NCBI GenBank assembly: GCA_019775845.1
Contig: JADQAV010000017.1
Span: 682,001-746,000, forward strand
Length of the DNA: 64,000 nucleotides
Direction of reading: 5' to 3'
From: Myrmaecium sp. VS I D KN 1
Taxonomy: Eukaryota > Ascomycota > Dothideomycetes > Valsariales > Valsariaceae
This document shows, in pieces, positions 32,041 to 43,245 of this stretch. The notes beneath the pieces are model-generated. The model was not told the origin of the DNA. It ran no database searches and saw only the letters and a program-made list of their open reading frames with translations. The translations under genes were made by a program, and so were the position numbers. Positions within the stretch are counted from its first letter, which is position 1; every line of letters begins with the position of its first letter.

Positions 32041-32696
32041 GGTGCCTCGAATCTGTCAGCTGGGGAAGATATAGTGGGAATGCTGTGTACGACGACGACG
32101 GTGATGTAGAGGAGAAAGCGATGATGATGTGGAGGAGAAGGAGAAGCAGGAGGCCGGCCTGCATGAAGCGTTGGAGTTGCACGTGAGCTACCAGAGCGGC
32201 TCATTCCAGGTTGCATATGCCTTATGGCTCAGGCGCGACAGCAGTTCTCGAAGGGACCGTCGCAGCATATAATTGTTTGAAGGAGTTGATATAAATGCTA
32301 CAGTCGAATTCTAAACGTCGGAAGTGTACGAGCGAGAGGTTTAGATTTGGTGCCGCAGAACAGGCTCAAGATCGTAAAGTCGCCGTATAGTGATACTTGG
32401 AAGAAATTCCGCGGATACTTCGAAGATAACATGATGTGCCGGAGAATAGCGCCTGCACCAGGAAACCATAAGAAAATAAAGAGACGAATAGAACGAAAGT
32501 CAAGAATATATAAAGGCGTCCGGACACTCACATGGTTGTATTTCCTTCACCTGACTAACTATCCAGTGCCATAGCAATACATCTCTGTCTCGTCTCCATC
32601 GATTTGTAAGTCGGAGCAGATACACTCAGATTACAGTTTCAAAAGGTGAAAATAGATGCGGATGCATCGCTCGCAGACCATCTCCTCTGCGCCCGT

Positions 32697-34058
32697 CTAT
32701 ACGGACTCAAGTTTCTCCAGGAGTTCGGGTGCCCAAGCATCATGTTCTGCAGAGCCGGCCGAAGGCTTGGAAGCATGAGCGTGAAGGCCAACATTCTTAG
32801 GACGGGAACAGGATACACCTGCTGCGGTAGTTTCCTGCTTCTGCTGCTCGCGTGCAGCAGGAGATGCTGCCATCGGCCGGTTCAGGTGACCTTCTCTCGG
32901 CTGGGAAGGTTGTGGAGTTCCATGAGGACGAGTGAACGCAGCGACATTGTTCGCAGTTCCGACAACAGCAGTAGGAGTAGCGCTAGGGTTTCCAGTACCT
33001 CCACGATTCAGGCCTCCAAGAACGTTGCCCGTGCTCACCGCCTTCCGCGGTATCGTATACATTGCTTCTTGACCAAGCGTAGTCTGTGCTGGCGCAGGCG
33101 TGCTCGAGCGATTGAAGAGATTCAACATGCTTGAACTGCGTGGCTCGTCGGACGCCTTGCAGTTTCTATGGCCCCGGGAAAGACGCGCGCGAAGGGTGTC
33201 CATTGTTGTCTTTGGGAAAGAGGGACCGGATGCCGATGGGCGGAGCAGCTGCTGCAGATGGGAGAGTGGACGGCGTAAGATGGATCCTTTCTTGTTAGGA
33301 AGATTGGGCAGAGGCTTGGTTGAGCAGCTGGAGTGCTGGTCCTCGTCGGTACTGCTTCTCGAAAGTGGAGTGTCTGGGGACGGCGTGGTGGGTTTTGCAG
33401 CTGGATGGTCGAGAGGAGCAGATGTTGTCTCGCGCATCACTTTGCTGGTGACTCCCACCGGTGCAGTAGGCTGAGAAGTGGTAGTCGTAGTCTGACGTTC
33501 GGAATCTCCGAGTTGAGGGCTAGAGCCCGGGACAGGACGGCGGTTGATCGTAGCGTTTGTCTGACGAGTAGGTGAATCACCGCTGGCGATAGGTACGTCG
33601 ATACCGTAGCGAAGAAGTGCCATCTCGAGACACTCAATCCTCACGGCGTATTCCTGCTTCAGCGCAAGGAAATCATCGCACCGCGCCTTGTTGTACGCCA
33701 CAAGATCCTTGATATACGCTCGTAGAGTTGTGGCTTCAGTGTCCCTGTCCTTCTGCAGCTTTGTGATCCTCGCGTTCTGGTCAATGACGGCTTGATTGTT
33801 CCTCTGCAGGCGGAGGTGGGCGTTGGCCAGCGCCATTTCCAGCTGGTCGATCCGCTTCGCGTCGCTGTCGTGCTGGCTACGGTGGTTCTTGGCTAGCAGC
33901 TGTAATGCTTGCTCATACTTGGCTTGCCACGCTTGAAGCTGCTTGAACTTCTCCGTGTTGTCTCCGCGTTTCAGGAGGTCTTGTTCGACAGCTAGGAGGC
34001 GTGACTTGAGCATTGTCATGCCGACGTCTTGGTGCTCGTTCTCGGTTGGATGGGACAT
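32697..34058 (-). CDS. Coiled-coil protein with disordered tail (453 aa)
   Basis: One exon from the ATG at 34058 (MSHPTENEHQD). Residues ~10-155 form a coiled coil (FKQLQAWQAKYEQALQLLA, RIDQLEMALANAHLRLQRNN, RITKLQKDRDTEA). It aligns without large gaps with the coiled coil of the plus-strand gene at 39081: both keep W-Q-x-x-Y, RI-x-x-LE, NN-x-x-I-x-Q, a KL-x-x-(D/E) step, a (Y/F)NK-R-x-D motif and a terminal RIE/RLE-LE. The rest is Ser/Thr/Pro-rich with a basic stretch (KKGSILRRPLSHLQQLL) and is probably disordered. A TATA-like element lies about 115 bp upstream. The function is unknown. Confidence 0.8.
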   Translation of the reverse strand: MSHPTENEHQDVGMTMLKSRLLAVEQDLLKRGDNTEKFKQLQAWQAKYEQALQLLAKNHRSQHDSDAKRIDQLEMALANAHLRLQRNNQAVIDQNARITKLQKDRDTEATTLRAYIKDLVAYNKARCDDFLALKQEYAVRIECLEMALLRYGIDVPIASGDSPTRQTNATINRRPVPGSSPQLGDSERQTTTTTSQPTAPVGVTSKVMRETTSAPLDHPAAKPTTPSPDTPLSRSSTDEDQHSSCSTKPLPNLPNKKGSILRRPLSHLQQLLRPSASGPSFPKTTMDTLRARLSRGHRNCKASDEPRSSSMLNLFNRSSTPAPAQTTLGQEAMYTIPRKAVSTGNVLGGLNRGGTGNPSATPTAVVGTANNVAAFTRPHGTPQPSQPREGHLNRPMAASPAAREQQKQETTAAGVSCSRPKNVGLHAHASKPSAGSAEHDAWAPELLEKLESV

Positions 34059-35173
34059 CGTGGTATCAGTTGCTTGACGGTAAACCTTGGCCAAGCGCGC
34101 GTGGTTCCTTATGTTGGTCTCTTGTCGGATCGAACTCGTTACTTCTCCAAGGAGTTGGTTGTTGAAAGTCCTTTATAGTCGAAACGTTTCCTCTGCAGCG
34201 CTATAATGGCCCATCATGGAACCACGGTCCCTCGGGATGTAACATGTCCTATCGGGCATCTGGCCTGTTCTGATTCCCTTGAAGCCGTAGCTGTATGGCT
34301 CTTTGTTAAGTCGTATTTATTTCACAGTCGCTGTGGACGTCCTGCCAAAACAACATGCAGGAATGTCGGCTATATCACTATCTCCGCAGCGTACAATGAT
34401 CGCACCATTCACGTCTTCGTGTACTGGTGGATTTGACCCATCTTGTGGAGCTCATAGGGCATGCAAAGATGTGATCTCAACATGGGAAGAGCGAATGTAC
34501 GCGTTTGCTCTCCTGTGATCACGTACAGGTAAGGAGAGTACCAGAAAGGGAGTCTTTAGGTGTATCAGTCAGTAAAATTTGTGGCGCCCCAAGCTACATT
34601 GATGCGCAACTCACAGCGTGCCAACGGGCGGTTTCTCTTGGAGCCTTACAGTAGAGGGCTGTTGCGCACCATATGGACTGATCTTCTCAAAATATACATC
34701 AATTATGCTCCTTCAGCTGCCAGTCGTTGGAATTGCAAAGCATATATATATATATTCCTGCATGGAGTCATGCGCTTCATATTTGACCCTATGTAACGTT
34801 TGCTTGGTAGCTCTTTCCAACAGACAAGGACGTACGTAGATTACAGGGTACGCTGTACCTGGCCCCGTGTATGATGGGCAGGGGAGTGGCAATAAACGTC
34901 AAGCCAAGAAACGTGTCATCCATTAACGGAGAGTATTTGGCTCAAACCATTGGAGAAGGCCCAGCCACCGTGTCACTTGTAGGGGATTTCATCACACGAT
35001 ATAATATGCCACGAATGACTTGATTGAATTAAATCTACTTTATCTAATATTTCCACCATACATCAGTAGACCAATACATGCTGAAAGTCCTAGTCATACC
35101 ATGAAAACACGTTGTTCTGTCGTGGCAGGTTAGACACGTGTGATATCAAACTTGACATCGATGCTTGATGGTG
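34059..35173. other. Intergenic stretch, no supported gene
   Basis: It contains the promoter of the 34058 gene and a short TATATATATAT run (about 34745-34755). I see no other feature. Confidence 0.5.
34172..34177 (-). promoter_or_regulatory. TATA-like box
   Basis: TATAAA on the minus strand, about 115 bp upstream of the ATG at 34058, is a usual fungal distance. Confidence 0.35.
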
Positions 35174-36567
35174 TTAGACTTCAAAAGGTTCCAGAAAGTC
35201 ATAGAGGTCTGCCAGCAGGCTGCTAAAGTCTGGCACTTCCAGCAGCATGAAATGCTGGGAAGTATCTGTCGTATGCTCTGCAGTGAAGCCTTTAGTCTGG
35301 ATTGCTGCATCGGTGTGAGACCGAGGATTTTCATTAGCGGCAGATTGGGAGTTGGAGTGATTAGCTGAGCTGGAGACGTCAGCTGAGTAGTCTTCAACAT
35401 TGGCAGGTGGCTGTTCGTGATGGTCACTCTCAGCCTTCTGATCTTCGACGGAGGTAGATCCCTCGTCAAGTGAAGAGAGCGTAGCAAGGTCCTCTGCGGA
35501 AAGGAAAAAGTAGCCGGCGATGGCACAGCGTTTGAGCGAGCGTGGACAAGGGCGGGCTTCCTGATGGAACGAGTCAAAGGTCTCATCCCTATAGGTCCCT
35601 TCAACGATACTCTCCTCGCGAGTGGGCACATATAGAGGACTCTTCCACGAGCTCGACTGCCGATCTGCTTCTGCTGGATGTGCCCGGTCTCCAACATACT
35701 GCTCGGAGACCAGGAGTTCGTTATCGTTATTAGCCGCTTCTCCTTCGACCTCATCCCCGAACTGAATAGTGGGGGCCTGCATGTCTGTGGTGGTCGACGG
35801 AAGGAATGGTGAATCCAACTGATCTTCTAACACGTGAGTATCTTCCCCCCTCTCTGTCTCCCAGTACTCGACAATCTCTTGAATCACTTCAGCAGGCACT
35901 CGACGCACTGCATCAGGGCACTGGGGCTTCAAAAGCAGGCGCTTGACCACTTGTTCGAGTTCGGAGGTCCGCCCGGTAATATCGTTTTCGAAGCTGGCTT
36001 GCTTCTCCTCCTGCCTACTGGCCCTGCCTTTCAAATCTGGAAGGCCCCTAGTCAGGCCCCTGAGCTGATGGAAGAGACCCTCCACTTGGCGCTCAACCTG
36101 GTCCATCCTGCGATCCAAGAACTCCGCACGCTCTTTGTCATCGCGAACTCTAGTTTGATAGCGCCCATGGGTCAATTGGTACCTCTCGTAGAAGTGGTCC
36201 ACTGGCTGTTCCCACATTCGCAGTTCCCCACGGAGGTATCTCGAGCCATCTGCCTCTGTGAGGCGCCGTTTATGGGGAAGCCCAAAGGACTCTTGGCCGG
36301 ATATACGGTGAGGAGTCGTGTTTTCTTGCTGCTGTAATGCTCGATCTTGTGCAAGCATCGTATGCTCAAGCATACGCTCCACTTTCTCCAATCTATCCTC
36401 GAGCGCCCTGGTTCGAAGAGCACAAGTGGCATTGCAATACGCTAGATCCAATTATTAGCATGCAGTGTAGGCTTCAAAGAGCTTCAAGTAGACCTACTTA
36501 AGCTGTGTTGTTCATGCCCATCCCGGCGGCTATCCTCACCAGGATATTTGGACTGTAAGGTGTCCAT
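35174..36567 (-). CDS. Coiled-coil protein with N-terminal Cys motif (445 aa), two exons
   Basis: Exon 1 (36498-36567, ATG at 36567, MDTLQSKYPGEDSRRDG) joins exon 2 (35174-36441) through a 56-nt phase-1 intron (GTAGGT donor, TGCTAAT branch, CTAG acceptor), giving exactly 446 codons. The junction creates TYCNATCALRTRALEDRLEK, a Cys-x3-Cys followed by a coiled coil. A second helical region (RRMDQVERQVEGLFHQLRGL to about residue 190) follows, then an acidic, Ser-rich C-terminus that ends hydrophobic (FSSLLADLYDFLEPFEV). The N-terminal motif and the intron position match the gene at 39081 (TCAKLCCERFAALETRLRQ). A TATA-like box is about 100 bp upstream. Family and function unknown. Confidence 0.8.
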
Positions 36568-38065
36568 GCTGTAAGGGAGAACCGGGTCTGTCAATCGGAT
36601 TGGAGATTCCAGCTGGAGATGAAGAAAGATGCTGTGAGGAGTCTGCATCCTTGTCGAATGCTGATTTATATGTAGGTTCGCCTCCGCAATCACACAGATC
36701 GTGATAGTGAGGGTTGAATGTGAAGTCATGGAATCGGCGTAGAACCTGATGTTACAAACATCCAGGCATTCACATGAGTATGTGCTTTGAAGTTCGGTCA
36801 AGTTGCTAGCCTTTAGCATGGTGTACCGTCGAGCTTACTGGCATTATATAGAAAACACTCTATCCCAGTGTGAGGACATGGGGGTACAGAACCGCTCCGC
36901 CTGGAGGGATCGGATACCTCATTGATAAGCTAGCTTATCAATGTCGCCGGCAGGAACACAACAACTGCGTATGGTGTCGTACTGGTGCAACCTGTTAGAG
37001 ATGCGATCGCAGAAGCATCTGGTTCGTCAATTCAGCAGCTGGTGAAGAATTGGGCTGCAGGTCCTTTCGTCTCCGTGGATCCAGACTAGACACAAACCTG
37101 CGTTCTCATTTGGTAGACAACAAACAGATCAATCTCTTTAGTCAGAACAATAGTCAGTAGCGATAAACTGATTACCTTATAGAGATGGCTCACGCCTGCG
37201 GGTAAGCCTAAACTATTCGGTTCAGGTATGATGCTTTGAGCATCTGGGCTAACGCGACCATGGCATTGCGCGAAGACCTGCAGCGAGCGTGTATCCACGC
37301 CAGAGGCACATATCCACCAACTTGAGCATTGTTGCAGTAACTCTATCTCGGGAACTCACCGCTCCTGCCTCACGAAGCCAGCACTATGTTGCTTTTCACG
37401 ATCTGCGCCCGAGTCACGGCCTTAGAGCCTTGAGTGAAATACAGTGCGGGTATCTCCAACAGTGTCAACACCCTATATCCTTGGAAGCTTCCATATGCGA
37501 GAAAGTTCCTCAAGCAGTTATAGGGATACGAGAGGAAACGGCGAGAGGTTGCGCAAAATATGGAGTCTGAACTAGATCGCGTTGAGGACCTCAGGGGCTC
37601 GCCTAGGGTAACAGCGGTCTTCGCACAAACAATAATATGATCATCATTCGACAGTCAGGGTGAGGCCACTTGCTCGGAGGGTTGAAAGCCTTCAGCAACA
37701 CGATCGAGAAGTGGTCCAGCGCAACACTGAACGGACGCGTGAGAGATTGGCGAAGCGTGCGAGGCGCATACCTGTGTAACGGCTGGCAAGGTCTGTCATG
37801 TATGGCAGCGTGCCTCCTGCGGCCCCTATCTGTGGGATCACAACCGGGAACCTCGTTGACAGTCCACACTCTGAATTAATGATCGATCTTCGCATAGGGG
37901 CGTCCATGGAGTTGTCTTATCCGCCTCTGTCAGATAGGGAGCCTGCCTCAACCTCAACAAGTCATCCAAGAGGCCCGAAACTGATACAAGTATATCGGAG
38001 TCCCATGGAGTTGGTCAAAACGATACTTCGTCGAAGTGCATGTCCTCCAAACCACCCGTGATCCC
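36568..38065. other. Intergenic stretch, no supported gene
   Basis: A plus-strand frame at 37798-38061 (IDLRIGASMELSYPPL, then IQVYRSPMELVKTILRR) is coding-like and may belong with the decayed segment that follows it, but the frames differ and no intron links them clearly. Otherwise nothing is supported. Confidence 0.4.
36664..36670 (-). promoter_or_regulatory. TATA-like box
   Basis: TATAAAT on the minus strand, about 100 bp upstream of the ATG at 36567. Confidence 0.4.
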
Positions 38066-38557
38066 ATGTCGCTGCTTGTCTCGACCGAGCTCCAACAGCA
38101 GTCAGATTCTCTGTCACAGGGGTACCCAGACAGACGGCTGAACGGCGAATAGCGCGGTCCAGCTGAATATCGATCCTTCTCTTGACGTTCCATTCGAGTA
38201 GATATCCAGCAGCATGTGCATCTCCAGGCCTTTGACACGGCGCACGATTTTAGATGACCTCAAGAAGCCGGTCGCCGCTGAAGATTTGATACGGAGCCCC
38301 TCAATCTATCATGGTATCTTAACATCTCCGTGGTCGCGTGGAGTCCCGAAGACACTATCGTTGAGCAGCACCAGGGCGGCTTGCCGATGACACGTCCTTC
38401 TCCCGTTTGTCGGCACACTTCATCCCGAAATATCGTCATTGGGAAACTGCGCGAATATACGAAGAGGATAGTCATCCAGACCTGATATGACAGCGATGGT
38501 TCGGGATGCCCCATCATGTCTCGCTCAGAAACATTGCGGGTAGTTGATTGGTTGTGA
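38066..38557 (+). pseudogene. Decayed coding sequence, unrecognised
   Basis: One plus-strand frame reads protein-like text across about 160 codons (LLVSTELQQQSDSLSQGY; LNLSWYLNISVVAWSPED; HTSSRNIVIGKLREYTKR) but is crossed by about five stops, mostly TGA where CGA or TGG would fit. The stops split it into pieces too short to look like a gene. Composition and continuity suggest one former exon. I do not recognise the product. Confidence 0.3.
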
Positions 38558-39080
38558 CGATAGCCCAGAAGGACACAGCTCATTGCTACCAAATCTGCTC
38601 AAACAACACTGGTAGAAGTGCTTGTCGTGGTCCCCAGCAAGGGGATAAAAAGCCTGTTCGATTGTTTGCTCCGTGGATGATGTATCCACTGACTGAGTAT
38701 GCTGAGTTGTCCTCGCGATAGATGATTATACATAAAAGCCGCTATGGATGGAGGTTTGCTTCTACTTTAATCCTGATATTTCATATACCGCACTTCATTT
38801 TGCCTAACTGCTTGTCTTTATGCAATATATATCCAAACGATAAGATACAAGGAGAAGGAGGTGGTGAGGTCGATTCGTGAGTGATGTCTTAGCTACCTTC
38901 AGCCTTCCTCGGATTGGAGCTCGGGGGAAACCAGATGGCGCTAGCCCCAAAGAAGTAAACAAGATCCGGACGCAGATGGCCGGGGCAACCAAGAGTATGA
39001 AACAACTATTCAAACCCTCGTGGATACATCTTTTCTATATTTCTGCCATACTCTCAAGCCTTGGAGTGAAGTGAGTGACA
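38558..39080. other. Upstream region of the 39.1-kb gene
   Basis: An AT-rich TATATAT (about 38825-38831) lies about 250 bp upstream of the ATG at 39081. I see no gene. Confidence 0.4.
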
Positions 39081-40754
39081 ATGGACGCTGCAAGGAACTG
39101 CAATCCGCGAACGGAGACACCTTCCTCAGAAGCGCTCATGCTAGGTAACCGTAAGCCACTTGTTTTACTCCGCGGATTGCTCTTAACTGACATTCCTTTA
39201 ACAGAGACCTGTGCGAAGCTGTGCTGTGAGCGTTTCGCAGCTCTGGAAACTCGGCTTCGACAGCTGGAGCTGTGCTTCAGCAATAGCAACACGCATACGG
39301 GGACCGACGGTACCCAAAGTCCCATGAATTCGAGCAGTGACACCTGCCGCGAGATACACTCGCGCATCATGTCTATGGAGGGCCGGATGGAAGTATGTGA
39401 AGATACCGCCGATCCAGTACACGCATTGTACTCCTGGCAACTGGAATATGCCGAAAAGTTGCAAGCACAATGTCAGGCGTATGAAAGAAAGCAGGAGGAA
39501 CAACTCCAACGTATAGAGCATCTCGAAAGGGAGATTCAGCTTCTTCGTACTGCGCAGGCTCGAATGGAAGACCGAATCCACAAGAATAACACCATGATTG
39601 TCTCGCAGAGTTCTGCCATCATGAAGCTGCGAGATGAGACTGGGCGGGAAGTTGAAGCGCTTCGCAACCATAATCGAGAACTGGTGAGGTTCAACAAAGA
39701 ACGGTCTGATGAGGCGATATTGAGCACCGAGTTGCGAGGCCGCCTTGAAAGATTGGAAGAAATTGTAATGGCCGGTGCTGCTCCTGTCGCCTATGCTCTT
39801 CAACCAATATCCTCAAGCCTGGAACTGCGTGCCTCATCACCTGCTGGTACCGTAGGTGGTGGAGAAACCATGAGCGAGTTCATCTTGAATCAACCTCAGG
39901 TTTCTGGTAGAGGAAACCCATCGTCCATCGCTGATGATCCGTCAGCCAGTCCGCCAGCCAACCCACCATCACTCTGTCCGCCAGATATTTCGCCGTACAC
40001 CAAGCAGGCAGAAGATGCCCATGGAGTCACGGAAGTTGAAGAAGCAGAGAGCCTCTCATCCTATACTGTCAACGGTCCTATTATAGCACCCGCATTACCA
40101 TCATGTACTTACCGTGCGCTCTCTACGGTCAGCTCCCTGGGCCGTGAGCCCCAAGACATCATTCCCACAGAGACGTTGAGTACCCCGCGTACCGGGAGAT
40201 ATAAGAAAGACAAAGCAGGTCCCGAAGATGAACGGGTCCCGAATTACAATGCACAAAGCAATGTCGCAAGTGCCGACTATGCGTCAGCATCTCACAATAA
40301 CTCACTTGGCCCTCTGCTCAGTCCAACCTATATAAAGAGGAAAATGCATACCGAGCGTCCGGATATTCCGAAACCAGCTGCCAACCAGCACGAACAGGGC
40401 ATAACCACACAGGACAATGGCTACTTCCCGTTCTACCAGCGGAGTGTCAATTCATTGACTGGCAAACGCCAGCGCTCTGAAGTACAAGAAGACAACCCTA
40501 TACAAACAAACGAAGAGCGACGGACAAAGCCCTCCTTGCTAAAACGACTAAGCGTTTCACTCCTGAACGTTCGGAGTGGGTCGCTTCGTTCTACCAGAGT
40601 CCTGACTGGTGAAAATGGCTTGGACGGAGATATTGCAGCGCCGGATACTGGCAAGCAACAAACCGGCCCGTTTAACGGGAGTTTTCTGGGTAGGACGCTG
40701 AAGCTCAGATCTGGCCGTGGGGGACGGCGGAGAGATCCGATTCCGGAGTTCTAG
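39081..40754 (+). CDS. Coiled-coil protein with N-terminal Cys motif (about 537 aa), two exons
   Basis: The ATG is at 39081 (MDAARNCNPRTETPSS). Exon 1 is 64 nt; a 60-nt phase-1 intron (39145-39204; GTAACC donor, ACTGAC branch, AACAG acceptor) has no stop, so a retained form would add 20 residues. Splicing gives ETCAKLCCERFAALETRLRQ, matching the N-terminus of the gene at 35174. Residues ~55-230 are coiled coil (YERKQEEQLQRIEHLEREI; KNNTMIVSQSSAIMKLRDE; LRGRLERLEEIVMAG), aligned throughout with the 32697-34058 protein. The remainder is Ser/Pro-rich and ends in a basic tail (LKLRSGRGGRRRDPIPEF). It therefore links the Cys-motif group and the 34-kb paralogue into one family. Function unknown. 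Confidence 0.8.
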   Translation: MDAARNCNPRTETPSSEALMLGNRKPLVLLRGLLLTDIPLTETCAKLCCERFAALETRLRQLELCFSNSNTHTGTDGTQSPMNSSSDTCREIHSRIMSMEGRMEVCEDTADPVHALYSWQLEYAEKLQAQCQAYERKQEEQLQRIEHLEREIQLLRTAQARMEDRIHKNNTMIVSQSSAIMKLRDETGREVEALRNHNRELVRFNKERSDEAILSTELRGRLERLEEIVMAGAAPVAYALQPISSSLELRASSPAGTVGGGETMSEFILNQPQVSGRGNPSSIADDPSASPPANPPSLCPPDISPYTKQAEDAHGVTEVEEAESLSSYTVNGPIIAPALPSCTYRALSTVSSLGREPQDIIPTETLSTPRTGRYKKDKAGPEDERVPNYNAQSNVASADYASASHNNSLGPLLSPTYIKRKMHTERPDIPKPAANQHEQGITTQDNGYFPFYQRSVNSLTGKRQRSEVQEDNPIQTNEERRTKPSLLKRLSVSLLNVRSGSLRSTRVLTGENGLDGDIAAPDTGKQQTGPFNGSFLGRTLKLRSGRGGRRRDPIPEF

Positions 40755-41572
40755 TCAGAGGCTGGGTAGCCTTGAGACCGTGAGTCTATGAGTAATAGAG
40801 CTGGGCGAGGAAGGTGCGTGCTCAGGCAGTCGAGGAGACCTCTGTGGCTTTCTTGGGAACTGCTTTCTACATATATTAACATTCCAGAATATTCATTCCT
40901 TGTGGCGAACAGCGGATATTGACTCCCAACACCACGACCGCTGATATATACTATTCCCCGTCCCTCTGCCTGCATTGGGTGCTGCCTATATATTGCATTC
41001 ATTAATCGCACACCGACGTTCTCTAGAAAGAAGCAATCTCTCTCTGGGTGAATTATAACGCCAGAATCCCAGAGCGTAGTAACACTATCCTCACTGAACC
41101 CGCAGGTGATTGGAAGCCCTTAGTGCACATTAATCCCTCGCAATCCAACGCGTCGGTGCAGCTTTGTAGCACTCTCATGCACACTTAGGTATTTCAGAGA
41201 TGTAGATAGCTTTGCCCTCATGTCATCCGGGTTGACCATGCTCCAGCTCGAACTATATTTGCAACTCTATAGTTACTTTATTTCACGTTCATGAACGCAG
41301 ACACGAGCCTGCTTCACGAGGACGGTCCGTGCTCGCGCACTTTACTTTCCTCTGGCCCCTTCCATTCTCCCAGACTTCCTTCACGTCTCACCCACCGTCA
41401 ATCCTACTCCAACCCTTGCGATCGATCGAAACCGTCAACTTTCAAACATGGCCACCTCGGGCACAAGCAGAGCATATCCTACCCCAAGAAGCTCACGCAG
41501 GCACACTCATAGACAGTAAGTCACAACCTCCCAACCCATCTACACCTCCTCTCTAACCCAACCTTCAAAAAG
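40755..41572. other. Intergenic stretch and unresolved first exon of the next gene
   Basis: A donor GTAAGT at 41516 pairs with an acceptor at 41572 (57-nt intron with CTAACCC branch). The obvious ATG at 41448 precedes it (MATSGTSRAYPTPRSS) but is one base out of phase with the downstream exon. No other gene is visible. Confidence 0.5.
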
Positions 41573-42000
41573 TTTACCAAGACCCCCGCTGCGCCATCCA
41601 TAAGCTGCTCGTCCACTTCTACATCAAGCTCTACACCCACCTCCTCGCTCTCCTCCAGCGCATCCACACTATCATCGTTCTGCGCTGCCTCTCCACCCTC
41701 GACGTGCTGCGCTCAGACTACGCCCACGCGCAGCGGCAACTCGGCAGCCGCGTCCGTGGCGTGCATTTTGTCGCGCTGAACTTGATGGGGCTGTATGCGC
41801 TTTACTTGTACCTTGTCTTGCCGACCGTCTTTGGAGAGACGAGGACGTATGTCTTCGTTGTGACGGTGATTGGCCCGGTGGTTACGGTGGCGGTTTTGGG
41901 AGGTGCGTTTGGGGGGTGTGTGTGGTATACGGCGCGGTGGAGGGAGGGTGCGAGGGGGGATTTGGAGCATGGTGGCTCGGGACGTTGGGGTGATGAGTGA
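41573..42000 (+). CDS. Small membrane protein, first exon uncertain
   Basis: This exon follows a clear acceptor (CAAAAAG ending 41572). It encodes a helical segment (RCAIHKLLVHFYIKLYTHLL) and two hydrophobic spans (VALNLMGLYALYLYLVLP and VFVVTVIGPVVTVAVLGGAF), with a short Gly/Asp-rich tail. The frame requires a phase-1 first exon ending at 41515. The preceding frame that fits (ending AHAGTLID) has no ATG, while the ATG at 41448 is in the wrong phase, so either exon 1 has a one-base indel or another start is used. It is the first of four small helical membrane-type genes at 41.5-46.4 kb. Family unknown. Confidence 0.5.
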
Positions 42001-42246
42001 TGGGGTGGACTGGGTCGGAGAATAATGGCATGAACGGAGTGAAAGGGAGATTATCATTCGGTGACTGTGCCACAGTTAAGATATTCTCTCTATTGTATCA
42101 CAGTAGTCCAAGAAGGAAGAAGCAACAATGTATCGATTCATCCTGTAGCTTCGGGCATTACTTAAAAGCCATCGCTTCTTTCACATCGGAAGCAATTAAC
42201 CACCGCGCCCAACTCGTCCGTCTCTCCCCCCGCCATGCTTGCCACA

Positions 42247-42791
42247 TCATTCCAAGCCCACGCCTATGAGCCCAAGAAAAAGGAGCGGGAGCACAACCGC
42301 TAGCGCGCACATCAGAACAAACGGAAATGGAGCGTCACCGAGTAATTCCTTTCCGAGCAAGAGACCCAGCCCAGCAAGCACAGCAACACGAAATACACTC
42401 CGACCCTCCCATCGTCGGCCCTCGGGGATGCCCTTGAACTTATCAATATCGAGCCCATCCGCGCGGAAGAGCACTTCGGTCAAAAACGCCTGCTGCTGAG
42501 CACCGTACTGCAGCAGCGATACGTCGCCCTCGAGGACTTTCAAGTCGTCCTTCAGACGCTGTAGGGGCTGACGCGTGTTGTTGACGTCTTCGGCGGTGCC
42601 GGTGAGGCTGAGGAGTTGTGAGCGTAGGTCGATTGAGTATTCGTAGTCGGCGGTCGTGGGCGGGTGGTGTTCGATGGCGTCTGTGGCTGTCGCCGGGTCT
42701 GGGGATGTGTGTTAGAGAGAGGAGGGTTGGTAGCGGAGGGTGATGAGTTCGTGGTGTGCTTACTACTGATTGTGGCAGATTCTGCAGCTAT
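42247..42791 (-). CDS. Small helical protein with two membrane segments; start codon in doubt
   Basis: Exon 2 (42247-42698) follows a 65-nt phase-1 intron (42699-42763; GTAAGC, CTCTAAC, CCAG). The protein has a helix (LLSLTGTAEDVNNTRQPLQ, then LKDDLKVLEGDVSLLQYGA) followed by FRVAVLAGLGLLLGK and FVLMCALAVVLPLLFLGLI at the C-terminus, so it should be tail-anchored. The exon 1 frame contains no ATG between an upstream stop and the donor. ATA occupies 42789-42791, and ATG there would give a short first exon like those of the relatives. The start is therefore lost, non-AUG, or in an unseen exon. The junction sequence (ISSN) resembles that of the 45878 gene (ISTN). Confidence 0.5.
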
Positions 42792-43245
42792 GACGGTATA
42801 TGTTCAGATATGTGGGTTTTGGGAGGGATGCTTTAAACCTGCGACTGAGGGTTGTGGGATGCTTATGTGAAGAGAGTGGCTCTGGAAAGACAATACCAAT
42901 TTGGTAAGCGAAGCTGCAGTGGCATTGTGCGGGATTATGTCATACAGCAAGGCTGGGGTGTGATGCCTGAGGCAGCAGAGCCACCCTTCTGACTGGGCAT
43001 GAAATCACGTACTGGGGTTTAATATCGATGTGCTTGCGACTGATACGATTGATGATGCTATCCCATAGGCTGAGATAAAGAAAAAGGAGTTTAGGCCGCG
43101 ATTCATGTCGGCATCGGAAGTGCCATCCATAAACAGTGGCTGCCATTCGTTTGTCATATTTCTTCTCTGCTTCACCCGGCTAATACGGCATAACGTATAT
43201 CGTCCACTCAAGCCAAAGACCAACAGCAGTAGTATCTCCCCCATC

